Origin: a virus
Virus record (IMG/VR): IMGVR_UViG_3300036800_000147
Span: 1 to 39,614 of that record
Strand: one strand, 5' to 3'
DNA length: 39,614 nucleotides
Positions 22,443 to 28,212 of the stretch are shown in pieces (position 1 is the stretch's first letter; each line of letters begins with the position of its first letter). The position numbers were made by a program, and so were the translations under genes. The notes under the pieces were generated by a model. It was given only the letters and a program-made list of their open reading frames with translations, was not told the DNA's origin and did no database searches.

Positions 22443-22599
22443 GACCACCGAGAAGCTGATCCAGGATCACCCGGAGCGGTTCGATTACGGGGACTTCACG
22501 GCGTCGGCGGATCACGACTCCGCCTACATGGACAAGTGCCTCGCCGAGACGCTGAAGCGCATGGACGAGGCGTTCAAGGCGTCTTCAGAACGCGCTTGA
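22426..22599 (+). CDS. small protein, plus-strand member of an inverted paralogue pair
   Basis: The start at ATG 22426 overlaps the zeta-like gene by 17 bases; an in-frame start at 22411 is also possible. The 57-residue product has the core P-E-R-F-D-Y-G-D-F-T, S-A-D-H-D, Y-M-D-K, and a charged C-terminal helix. The minus-strand gene at 22574-22744 encodes the same core. No known domain. Confidence 0.7.
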   Translation: MTKKTETTEKLIQDHPERFDYGDFTASADHDSAYMDKCLAETLKRMDEAFKASSERA

Positions 22600-22744
22600 T
22601 CCGGGCGGTGCTCTCGGCCACGCGCTCGTCCATGTACTTGCTGTCGTGGTCGGCGCTCCTGGTGAAGTCGCCGAAGTCGAAGCGCTCCGGATACCGGCGC
22701 ATCATCTCATCGATGGTCATGGCCTTGTCAGGCCGGCGCTTCAT
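22574..22744 (-). CDS. small protein, minus-strand member of an inverted paralogue pair
   Basis: The 56-residue product (ATG 22744, TGA ending at 22574) has P-E-R-F-D-F-G-D-F-T, S-A-D-H-D, Y-M-D-E, aligned without gaps to the plus-strand protein at 22426-22599. GAAGGAG lies upstream of its start, inside the end of the preceding gene. The two genes meet tail to tail and share 26 bases. It is the last gene of the long leftward block. Confidence 0.75.
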   Translation of the reverse strand: MKRRPDKAMTIDEMMRRYPERFDFGDFTRSADHDSKYMDERVAESTARIKRVLKTP

Positions 22745-22910
22745 GGTGGGTCTCCTTCTGTTGCAGTCCTAGGTCGATAAGTTCGGCGATCAGCGACAGC
22801 CGGCTCTGAGCGTCGCGCGCAGCGATGGCGTCGACGCGCTCCAGCCTGTCGGGCTCGAAGCGGACGATGACCGGCTTCAGCTTGATCGCGCGGGGTTTGC
22901 GGCCGGCCAT
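22728..22910 (-). CDS. small ribbon-helix-helix or Arc-like protein (60 aa)
   Basis: After a basic start (G-R-K-P-R-A-I-K-L-K) there is a beta strand (V-I-V-R-F-E-P) and two helices (L-E-R-V-D-A-I-A-A-R-D, then S-L-I-A-E-L-I-D-L-G-L), the layout of a ribbon-helix-helix repressor. The start is ATGA-coupled to the gene upstream. It could be the regulator that binds the repeated boxes in this block, which is inference only. Confidence 0.7.
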   Translation of the reverse strand: MAGRKPRAIKLKPVIVRFEPDRLERVDAIAARDAQSRLSLIAELIDLGLQQKETHHEAPA

Positions 22911-23188
22911 CAGTCGTCCTCGTTGTTTGTGACGGTGAGCGGGAATACCAAGTTACCGAAGGGTTGTTCGAAGTCCCACTTGAAAACGACAGGGACGCCT
23001 TCGGGGAGATCGCCGTCATCGAAAACCGCAATAGCGGTCAGCGAGGCGACGTCAGCCCAGAGGATGCGCGTTGCTGGCTCGCCACAGCGGCAGCAGACCC
23101 GCGTCGTGCGGGCGGCGCAGTAGGCGACCGGCTCGGCGTTTCGGACGTCGAAGCAGTCCTTGCACCAGAAGCGCAGATCGTCGGTCAT
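22910..23188 (-). CDS. hypothetical protein with zinc-like cysteines (92 aa)
   Basis: The ATG at 23188 has GGGAGAT eight bases upstream and lies 20 bases after the promoter at 23208. The N-terminal 45 residues hold W-C-K-D-C-F, Y-C-A-A and C-C-R-C-G-E-P, a zinc-ribbon-like set. The C-terminal half is beta-rich. A much longer frame in the same phase (to 23422) would cross the promoter and is rejected. Confidence 0.7.
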   Translation of the reverse strand: MTDDLRFWCKDCFDVRNAEPVAYCAARTTRVCCRCGEPATRILWADVASLTAIAVFDDGDLPEGVPVVFKWDFEQPFGNLVFPLTVTNNEDD

Positions 23189-23207
23189 GTGCTGATCTCC
23201 CAACTGA

Positions 23208-23236
23208 GATATCGTGTTTTCGAGCGCGATTGTCAA
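23208..23236 (-). promoter_or_regulatory. minus-strand promoter, TTGACA-N17-GATATC
   Basis: A perfect -35 TTGACA (23236-23231) and GATATC (23213-23208) are 17 bases apart, with the start codon 20 bases downstream. Directly upstream is a hairpin (23255-23278) that would end the transcript of the genes before it. Confidence 0.75.
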
Positions 23237-23254
23237 ATGCTGGCGTTCAATGAT

Positions 23255-23278
23255 CCCGCCCCCACGATGGAGGGCGGG
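23255..23278 (-). terminator. hairpin, possible terminator of the upstream leftward genes
   Basis: CCCGCCC (23255-23261) pairs with GGGCGGG (23272-23278) over seven GC pairs with a ten-base loop. There is no T-run, only ATCATT on the minus strand, so its strength is unclear. It lies between a leftward stop (23290) and the promoter at 23236-23208. Confidence 0.45.
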
Positions 23279-23289
23279 AGGGTTGAGCG

Positions 23290-23406
23290 TCAGGCCGCCA
23301 TCTTCAGGACTTTGCCGCCGATCTTCTCGATCTCGACACGCTCGTCCTGATAGTCGATCCCGCGAGCGTAGGCGGTGATCGCGGTGGAGGCGTCCCAGAG
23401 GGTCAG
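23290..23406 (-). CDS. small protein like the C-terminal end of DUF932 (38 aa)
   Basis: The frame is open upstream, but the only coupled start is a CTG at 23406 that overlaps the DUF3560 stop (CTGA). The product T-L-W-D-A-S-T-A-I-T-A-Y-A-R, then R-V-E-I-E-K-I-G-G-K-V-L, resembles the last part of DUF932 proteins, where a T-x-W-D-x-x-x-A-V-T segment and an A-G-K-L-like end are typical. A GTG about 17 codons further up gives a longer product that would overlap DUF3560. It may be a surviving end of a larger gene. Confidence 0.4.
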   Translation of the reverse strand: MTLWDASTAITAYARGIDYQDERVEIEKIGGKVLKMAA

Positions 23407-24239
23407 GCTTGCGGTTGGGCATCCTTCCAGGCTTGCTCCACCGACTCGGCGGCCCACTTGGCGCCGTTGCTCAGGTGGCGCTGCCAGAAGCCGACGCTGG
23501 GAGCCCACCGAAAGCCGCGAGCCTTGAGCACCGCGATCACCGAAGCCGGTGGCTTGCCGGGGAAGCCGAGTTGCAGCCGGTTGGCCTCCAGGTTCTCGAT
23601 GATCTCCAGGCCGGCGACGCTCTCCTTGACGATGATCGGTTCAGGGGCGGCTGCGCGCTGGGCTGCGATCCGTTCCAAGTAGGCGATCCGATCCTTGATC
23701 CGGCTCATGTTGGCCGACCGGTTGCTGAGCGAGTAGGACGGGATGCCGATGGGTCCGCCGGGGTAGGGCGGTTCGAGCAGCTTGCCGGCCAATCCCGCGC
23801 TGAACCCGAGGGCGACGATGGCGGCGATCTGCGCCTCGCGTCCGGCTTTGGCGTTCTTGCGGATCGCGACGTTGATCGCCTTCTCCTTGGCGTGCTGATC
23901 TTCGAGCTTCGCCAGTTCGGCCCTCAGCTTGGCGACAGCGTCCGGATCGTCTGAACTGATCCCTCCGGAGCCGACCGAGGCCGCACGACTGGCCGCTTCG
24001 TTGGCGGCCTTGTTGAGCGCGATGCCCTTGTCCAATGCGCGATTGGCGCGAGCGATGACGGCGCGGTGGCGGCCTTCGCTGTGGTGTCCGACCAAGATCG
24101 GCTGCCCGAACGGGATGCCCGTGGCCGCCTCGCTCAGGTCCGCGCGCTTGAAAGCGCTGCTCGCCTCGCCCCGGAGCCGGTCGGCGCGCGCTTCGAGGCG
24201 TTCTCTGCGCGCCTCCTGCTTGGCCTCGTATGCGTTCAT
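23403..24239 (-). CDS. DUF3560-like protein
   Basis: A 278-residue protein. The N-terminus (N-A-Y-E-A-K-Q-E-A-R-R-E-R, coiled coil, then G-Q-P-I-L-V-G-H-H-S-E-G-R-H-R) is the hallmark of DUF3560, found in plasmids and phages. A long charged helix and a C-terminal region with G-F-R-W-A-P-S-V-G-F-W-Q-R-H follow. Start ATG 24239 has AAGGAGAG upstream; the TTG at 24260 in the same frame is not preferred. It follows the promoter at 24264-24292. Function unknown in the family. Confidence 0.75.
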   Translation of the reverse strand: MNAYEAKQEARRERLEARADRLRGEASSAFKRADLSEAATGIPFGQPILVGHHSEGRHRAVIARANRALDKGIALNKAANEAASRAASVGSGGISSDDPDAVAKLRAELAKLEDQHAKEKAINVAIRKNAKAGREAQIAAIVALGFSAGLAGKLLEPPYPGGPIGIPSYSLSNRSANMSRIKDRIAYLERIAAQRAAAPEPIIVKESVAGLEIIENLEANRLQLGFPGKPPASVIAVLKARGFRWAPSVGFWQRHLSNGAKWAAESVEQAWKDAQPQA

Positions 24240-24263
24240 TCGGTCTCTCCTTCTGCTCAACTA

Positions 24264-24292
24264 GATATCGCGCTTTGCGGGATCGGTGTCAA
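24264..24292 (-). promoter_or_regulatory. minus-strand promoter, TTGACA-N17-GATATC, with upstream box
   Basis: TTGACA (24292-24287) and GATATC (24269-24264) are 17 bases apart and end 25 bases before the DUF3560 start. A second GATATC lies at 24299-24304, exactly 35 bases from the first. The same 35-base spacing is found at the promoter 25205. Confidence 0.75.
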
Positions 24293-24309
24293 TAGGCCGA
24301 TATCGCTAT

Positions 24310-24717
24310 TTATCCTTCGATCCGGTCGTGGATCGCGACGGCGCCATAGAACTTGGCCTGAGCGCCGGGCATGCCGGCCTTTGCCCAGCTATCGGCGAGG
24401 GCCGATTCGCAGATTTCGCGGAACCGGCTATCCGAGCTGTGCAGGAAGTTGCCGCCCATCATCGAGAACTTGACTGGCTGGCCGATGATGGGGATGACGG
24501 GAACGGCCTTGATCGTGCCGGGCGCGTTGCCGGGGACGATGGCGACCAGCGGCCTGCCGTGCGAGCCGTGAGGCCCCTCGGCGTTGACGACGGCCAGTTC
24601 GTCGGCCTGGGAGCTGATCCCGTTGTTCGTGCAGTCGCTGAGCACGTGGGCCGGAAAGTCGCCTTCCGGGTTTTCGACCCTGTAGGACGTGGCGCGAAGA
24701 ACCGAAGCGATGATCAA
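24310..24717 (-). CDS. hypothetical protein (135 aa)
   Basis: Start TTG 24717 is preceded by AAAGGAGACC; the upstream gene's TGA overlaps it (TTGA). The product is beta-rich with H-V-L-S-D-C-T-N, P-G-N-A-P-G-T-I-K and S-M-M-G-G-N-F. No family recognised. It ends near the promoter of the DUF3560 gene. Confidence 0.6.
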   Translation of the reverse strand: MIIASVLRATSYRVENPEGDFPAHVLSDCTNNGISSQADELAVVNAEGPHGSHGRPLVAIVPGNAPGTIKAVPVIPIIGQPVKFSMMGGNFLHSSDSRFREICESALADSWAKAGMPGAQAKFYGAVAIHDRIEG

Positions 24718-24926
24718 GGTAGGTCTCCTTTCGAGAGGTTGATGCGGCGGTCGATCTCCGCCTTGGCCCGCGCGAGCTGGTATTCAGGATCGCGACGGAA
24801 ATCGATGGTGGCGACTCGCTCGCTGTGAGTGCCGCTGGCGCTGACCCGGTAGACGTAGAGCCAGCCCTTCGTGTGCCGGCGGATGTGGTAGTCGCCCTTT
24901 TCGTAGAGGATCGCGGCCTCGTTCAT
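24714..24926 (-). CDS. hypothetical protein (70 aa)
   Basis: ATG 24926 is ATGA-coupled to the gene upstream. It is a small alpha/beta protein with H-I-R-R-H-T-K-G-W-L-Y-V-Y-R-V and a charged C-terminal helix. No known motif. The longer frame to 25199 crosses another gene and is not used. Confidence 0.6.
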   Translation of the reverse strand: MNEAAILYEKGDYHIRRHTKGWLYVYRVSASGTHSERVATIDFRRDPEYQLARAKAEIDRRINLSKGDLP

Positions 24927-25168
24927 GCGGCGATGTCCAGGCCAAGGGCGCTGTTGAGCTTGCCGGGGAACCAGGGGCGCTCCGGAGCATCGGCGGCGCG
25001 CTCGATCTTGGTGACGCCGAAAGCATCGAAGTGATGCCATTCGCTGATCTTGATCGCGGCCTCGCGAGCGGCGGGGACTTGTGCTTCGGCTTCCGCCTTG
25101 CTCTCGAACGGACCCGCGAGCCATGCCACGCGCTGGGCGCGGATCATGGTGACGTAGAACTTCATCAT
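24923..25168 (-). CDS. hypothetical protein (81 aa)
   Basis: First gene after the promoter at 25205-25233. The start is ATG 25168 or 25165 (M-M), with GGAGACCCC upstream. It has M-K-F-Y-V-T-M-I-R, then W-L-A-G-P-F-E-S-K-A-E-A-E, a small fold common in phage proteins of unknown use. It heads an operon of three genes ending at 24310. Confidence 0.65.
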   Translation of the reverse strand: MMKFYVTMIRAQRVAWLAGPFESKAEAEAQVPAAREAAIKISEWHHFDAFGVTKIERAADAPERPWFPGKLNSALGLDIAA

Positions 25169-25204
25169 GTGAGGGGTCTCCAGCGGCTCCCTGCCGCAAA
25201 GCGA

Positions 25205-25233
25205 GATATCGCAGTTTAGAGCGGCCGGGTCAA
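25205..25233 (-). promoter_or_regulatory. minus-strand promoter, TTGACC-N17-GATATC, with upstream box
   Basis: TTGACC (25233-25228) and GATATC (25210-25205) are 17 bases apart. A second GATATC at 25240-25245 lies 35 bases upstream, as at 24264. It drives the genes at 25168 and beyond. Confidence 0.75.
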
Positions 25234-25259
25234 TAGCTAGATATCGAGAAATCGGCCGA

Positions 25260-25508
25260 TCAGGCGTTTTTCTTTTCGATCCAGGTCTCACGCTCTTCGG
25301 CGCGATCTTCTGCCGCCGCGAGCGCCTTTAGCCGCATGCTGATCGTGCCTTGTGAGCGCAGCGTTCCGAGAGCGGACACGTGAGCGGCGATCTCGGTTGT
25401 GCCCATGCCGGCGATCCGCAGTTCGGTCATTAGGGCGTCTTCGGCCAGCGTAAACCGGCGCACGGTCTGCGGCTTGCCGAGACGGACGCGGTCGTAGGAA
25501 GGCCTCAC
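25260..25508 (-). CDS. helix-turn-helix-like protein (82 aa)
   Basis: The GTG at 25508 overlaps the previous stop (GTGA). The middle (L-R-I-A-G-M-G-T-T-E-I-A-A-H-V, then G-T-I-S-M-R-L-K-A-L) looks like a helix-turn-helix of the kind in small phage regulators. It ends near the upstream box of the promoter at 25205. A longer frame from 25601 is rejected as it runs over two other genes. Confidence 0.6.
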   Translation of the reverse strand: MRPSYDRVRLGKPQTVRRFTLAEDALMTELRIAGMGTTEIAAHVSALGTLRSQGTISMRLKALAAAEDRAEERETWIEKKNA

Positions 25509-25624
25509 TCCCAGTCCTCCCGATCCTCGTAGTCCCATCCTTCGAGCGTCCAGACCCAGCGGCGCCAGAAGCCCGTGCCGTCCGACCGTGTTACGCGCCA
25601 CCAGCCGTGGGCGGGGCGGTTCAT
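25505..25624 (-). CDS. 39-residue Trp-rich peptide
   Basis: ATG 25624 is ATGA-coupled to the gene upstream, and the TGA at 25507-25505 overlaps the next GTG. The product has seven Trp (G-W-W-R, F-W-R-R-W-V-W, G-W-D-Y, D-W-E) and an acidic end. Unknown function. It is too short for most annotation. Confidence 0.55.
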   Translation of the reverse strand: MNRPAHGWWRVTRSDGTGFWRRWVWTLEGWDYEDREDWE

Positions 25625-25839
25625 GCGCCCCTCCGCCCGAACGTCTCAGCGACCTGCCTGCCCCGGTAGGACTCGAACACCGGGAAGGCCATGCAGAGCC
25701 TCCAGCGGTTGGTGAGCCGCGCGGCTGCGGCGTTGGCGGTTTCCTCGCTGAGGAAGACCTTGCCGGCCATGACCCGAAGCTGGTCTCGCTTGGGGCCGCG
25801 CATCTCGCGGATCAGCCATGCGACGGGGGGCTGGGTCAT
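25621..25839 (-). CDS. hypothetical protein (72 aa)
   Basis: ATG 25839 has GGAGG eight to nine bases upstream. A small mixed protein with K-V-F-L-S-E-E-T-A-N-A-A-A-A-R-L and F-E-S-Y-R-G-R-Q-V. It is coupled to the 39-residue peptide by ATGA. The upstream 25-residue membrane peptide stops inside its start. Confidence 0.6.
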   Translation of the reverse strand: MTQPPVAWLIREMRGPKRDQLRVMAGKVFLSEETANAAAARLTNRWRLCMAFPVFESYRGRQVAETFGRRGA

Positions 25840-25913
25840 GCGAACCACCTCCTGAAGGTGAGATACCCGGCGACCGCAAAGACGACGCCGAAGATGAGGG
25901 ATGCGAGAATCAC
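25836..25913 (-). CDS. 25-residue membrane peptide
   Basis: GTG start at 25913 overlapping the upstream stop (GTGA), TGA at 25838-25836 overlapping the next ATG. The product is I-L-A-S-L-I-F-G-V-V-F-A-V-A-G-Y-L-T-F then basic-aromatic: one membrane helix. The double coupling is the support. Confidence 0.5.
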   Translation of the reverse strand: MILASLIFGVVFAVAGYLTFRRWFA

Positions 25914-26107
25914 TGGCCTGCGTCCTTGATCGCGACCCGAAGCTGTTCGGCGAGCCGCTTCTCGTGGCCGGCGAACTCGCACCCTTCTTCCAAAATCGCG
26001 CGGCAGAGCCAGTCGGCGCACATGCGCACACGCTCGCCGGCCTGCCACTTGCGATCTGCCTCGGCCGCCATCTGGCGGAACGTCGAAGCGCTGATGAGGT
26101 CTTTCAT
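25910..26107 (-). CDS. hypothetical protein (65 aa)
   Basis: ATG 26107 has AAGGGAGATC nine bases upstream. It is helical, with K-W-Q-A-G-E-R-V-R-M-C-A-D-W-L-C-R-A. No family recognised. It is the first of a coupled run that continues through 25836, 25621, 25505 and 25260. Confidence 0.6.
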   Translation of the reverse strand: MKDLISASTFRQMAAEADRKWQAGERVRMCADWLCRAILEEGCEFAGHEKRLAEQLRVAIKDAGQ

Positions 26108-26135
26108 AGTGATCTCCCTTTGCTGGCACTCAATG

Positions 26136-26159
26136 GGCTCGGCTTCCAAGGTCCGAGCC
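26136..26159 (-). terminator. intergenic hairpin
   Basis: GGCTCGG (26136-26142) and CCGAGCC (26153-26159) form a seven-pair stem with a ten-base loop in the gap between two leftward genes. There is no T-run. It could attenuate transcription or protect the RNA. No gene is seen in 26108-26190. Confidence 0.3.
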
Positions 26160-26190
26160 GGTTGAGGGTCGGCGCGATGTAGAGCGGCGA

Positions 26191-26388
26191 CTAGTGGTCG
26201 TAGCTCCAGAACCCGTCGGTATCCCAAACCGCGATATCTACGTGAAGGCTTTCGCGCTCGTCCGGGTCGTAGTGGGAGCGCACATAATCCTGTGCGTCCA
26301 TCCAATGCGGGAAGTTAGAGGCGATGACGCATTCGCCCTCATAACCGGCGTTCTCGATTACTGCCCACCTGGCGGGTTTGGCTTGCAT
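26191..26388 (-). CDS. hypothetical protein (65 aa)
   Basis: The ATG at 26388 is preceded by GGAGGC. The product has W-A-V-I-E-N-A-G-Y-E-G-E-C-V-I-A-S-N-F-P-H-W, then D-P-D-E-R-E-S-L-H-V-D-I. A small alpha/beta protein. It contains a GCGATATC in its coding sequence near 26230, probably by chance. No family recognised. Confidence 0.65.
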   Translation of the reverse strand: MQAKPARWAVIENAGYEGECVIASNFPHWMDAQDYVRSHYDPDERESLHVDIAVWDTDGFWSYDH

Positions 26389-26407
26389 GGCGTGCCTCCG
26401 GTCGTTC

Positions 26408-26743
26408 TCAGGCCGATCCCAGCCTGACGATGAAATCCCCCTCGACCTCCAGCGCGGGATCGACGTCGTCAACGTCGTCCCCCATCTGTTCGAAGTAGGA
26501 GAAGAAGCCTTCGGGCGCTGGCCCGTCTGGGAAGAGCCGCCAGCAGCTGGCGCCCCTGCACCCAAGGACGTCGACCCAGTGCCGTGCGAGAGCGCCCGCA
26601 TGGCCCTGGTCGTCGGCGTGCAGAGCGTGCCACTCGCCCCGCGCGTTCTCGACAACCACGAAGAAGTGGATGCCGGCCGCGTAGGCTGCGGCGGATTGGT
26701 CCTTGATCTCGGACCAGAGCGAAGGGGAAGAGAGATGGGCCAT
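26408..26743 (-). CDS. hypothetical protein (111 aa), first of the leftward block
   Basis: The ATG at 26743 has AGGAGG seven bases upstream. A mixed alpha/beta protein with acidic C-terminal part (G-D-D-V-D-D-V-D-P-A-L). A promoter with extra boxes lies 84 bases upstream (26827-26855), so this should be the first gene of the leftward block. The 145 bases 26744-26888 hold only regulatory sequence. Confidence 0.65.
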   Translation of the reverse strand: MAHLSSPSLWSEIKDQSAAAYAAGIHFFVVVENARGEWHALHADDQGHAGALARHWVDVLGCRGASCWRLFPDGPAPEGFFSYFEQMGDDVDDVDPALEVEGDFIVRLGSA

Positions 26744-26826
26744 GGTGAGGCCTCCTGGGCAGGTCGCGCGCGGGATTGCGGCGGCGAGCCCTTTCTGTTG
26801 TGATCTCTCTGTGTGGTGACGCATTA

Positions 26827-26855
26827 TCGATAGCAAATCGCGATATCGTCGTCAA
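26827..26855 (-). promoter_or_regulatory. minus-strand promoter, TTGACG-N17-TATCGA, with GATATC boxes
   Basis: TTGACG (26855-26850) and TATCGA (26832-26827) are 17 bases apart on the minus strand. A GATATC lies within the spacer (26842-26847) and another at 26867-26872, next to the start of the divergent head gene at 26889. Box positions inside and above a promoter suggest an operator. The plus-strand promoter for 26889 is not clear. Confidence 0.65.
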
Positions 26856-26888
26856 CGGTAAAGCGCGATATCCCGAAAGAAAAGTGCG

Positions 26889-27710
26889 ATGGCCGAGTCG
26901 TTCTATGACGTGCTCACAGAATCGGTGGCGTGGTTCGCCGAGCATGGCTACACCTCCGCCGAGGAACTGGCCGCGTGGCAGCGCCGCCTCCGCGAAGCAG
27001 CCGCCGCCTCGTTCATCCCCGAGTCCGATATGCTCGACCAGCTTCGTGCGGCGCTCGCGGCGACCTATCGACGGCTAGTCGACCAAGGCCAGATTCTCCA
27101 GCACCACCCCGGCATCCAGGCCTTCACCTATGAGCGGATCAAGCCGCATCTTCGGGCGGAGTTGGATCGCCGGATTTTCGCGTCGGCCGACCTGATCAAG
27201 CTCAATCGCCAGCAGACAATCGAGGACACGATTCGGCGGTTCAGCGGGTGGGTGTCGAGCGTGCCGGCGAGTGGGTCGCGGGTCGTAGATCGCCGGGAGG
27301 AAAAGGCGCGGATCAGGAAGCCGCTGGCGAGCGCGCCCTATGTTGAGCGGCGAGTCCTCATCGATCAGAATGCCAAACTACAGTCAGCCATCCACGACAT
27401 TCTCGCCAAGGACGGCGGAGCAATCGCGGGGCGCTGGCGTGCTGTTCACCGGCCGGGCTACGATAACCGGCCGGAACACTTGGCGCGGGATGGCAAGGTC
27501 TTCGCGATCCGCGATTGCTGGGCGCTCGAAAAGGGTCTGATGAACAAAGGGCCGAACGGCTACACGGACGAGATCGAGCAGCCGGCCGAGTTCGTCTACT
27601 GCTCGTGCAGGTACGTCTACTACTACGGACTCGCGCAGCTTCCGGCCGATATGTTGACGGCGCGCGGGCGTGAAGCGCTAGATGTTGCGAAAACGAAAGC
27701 CCTTGCGTAG
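26889..27710 (+). CDS. Mu F-like head morphogenesis protein
   Basis: A 273-residue protein. The N-terminal two-thirds is long charged helix. The last third contains W-R-A-V-H-R-P-G-Y-D-N-R-P-E-H-L-A-R-D-G-K-V-F and later P-A-E-F-V-Y-C-S-C-R-Y-V, matching the C-terminal motif of the phage Mu F-like minor head proteins (pattern R-P-E-H-x-x-x-D-G-x-x). It should act in capsid assembly beside the portal. Here it is separated from the portal by the leftward block of about 4.3 kb. Confidence 0.75.
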   Translation: MAESFYDVLTESVAWFAEHGYTSAEELAAWQRRLREAAAASFIPESDMLDQLRAALAATYRRLVDQGQILQHHPGIQAFTYERIKPHLRAELDRRIFASADLIKLNRQQTIEDTIRRFSGWVSSVPASGSRVVDRREEKARIRKPLASAPYVERRVLIDQNAKLQSAIHDILAKDGGAIAGRWRAVHRPGYDNRPEHLARDGKVFAIRDCWALEKGLMNKGPNGYTDEIEQPAEFVYCSCRYVYYYGLAQLPADMLTARGREALDVAKTKALA

Positions 27711-27803
27711 CTTCAAAAACGTGGCATAGATCACGAAATGCCGTGGTCGAGCAGTGTGATTCAGCTCCCCGGCGTTCCCTGACATCGCGAGGCTGATTAG
27801 CGG

Positions 27804-28076
27804 ATGACGTGGCTGGTCGCGCTCGCTGGCGCTCTGTTCAACAGCCTGTTCTCTGCGGTCGGTAACTGGTTCGCCGCAGCGCAAGCTCACGCCGATGCGG
27901 TCGCGGTCGGCCAGCAGACCCAAGCCGCCGCCGACCAGAAGCAACAGACGGTCCAGGCAGCCGCCGACGAAACGAAGGTGGCCGATGTCGTCCAAGCTGA
28001 GAATGCTTCTCTGGCTAAGTCCGTGGCTGATCCTTCAAGCCTGCGCAGCGACGCCGATCCCGACTCCCGTGACTAG
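27804..28076 (+). CDS. inner-membrane spanin (Rz-like)
   Basis: A 90-residue protein with an N-terminal membrane helix (L-V-A-L-A-G-A-L-F-N-S-L-F) and a periplasmic coiled-coil part rich in Ala, Gln, Lys and Val. A second frame encoding a lipoprotein starts inside its end, which is the classic Rz/Rz1 arrangement. It helps break the outer membrane at lysis. The endolysin and holin are not in the window or not recognised. Confidence 0.7.
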   Translation: MTWLVALAGALFNSLFSAVGNWFAAAQAHADAVAVGQQTQAAADQKQQTVQAAADETKVADVVQAENASLAKSVADPSSLRSDADPDSRD

Positions 28077-28212
28077 CGCTCCGCCGGTCGATCTGGCGTG
28101 CAGCGAGTTCCCCCGTCTGACGTTCGACCGGGTGTCCGACACGCTTCCGACCATCGCCGAGATCAAGGCGTATGACGCGGGGCGGGACAAACTCTGCGGG
28201 GTTGGAAAGTAA
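27985..28212 (+). CDS. outer-membrane spanin lipoprotein (Rz1-like), embedded
   Basis: Starts at ATG 27985 within the Rz-like gene in another frame and runs past its end. The signal sequence ends in the lipobox L-Q-A-C (cut before Cys), followed by a Pro/Thr-rich stretch. The 75-residue length and Pro content fit Rz1. Its stop overlaps the next start (TAATG). Confidence 0.75.
   Translation: MSSKLRMLLWLSPWLILQACAATPIPTPVTSAPPVDLACSEFPRLTFDRVSDTLPTIAEIKAYDAGRDKLCGVGK

Noticed and set aside
22910-23422. Longer 170-codon form of the gene at 22910
   Set aside because: It would read through the promoter and hairpin at 23208-23278 with an Arg-rich, unlikely N-terminus. The ATG at 23188 has a good ribosome site.
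27728-27783. 14-codon frame before the Rz-like gene
   Set aside because: Too short, with no ribosome site or coupling.
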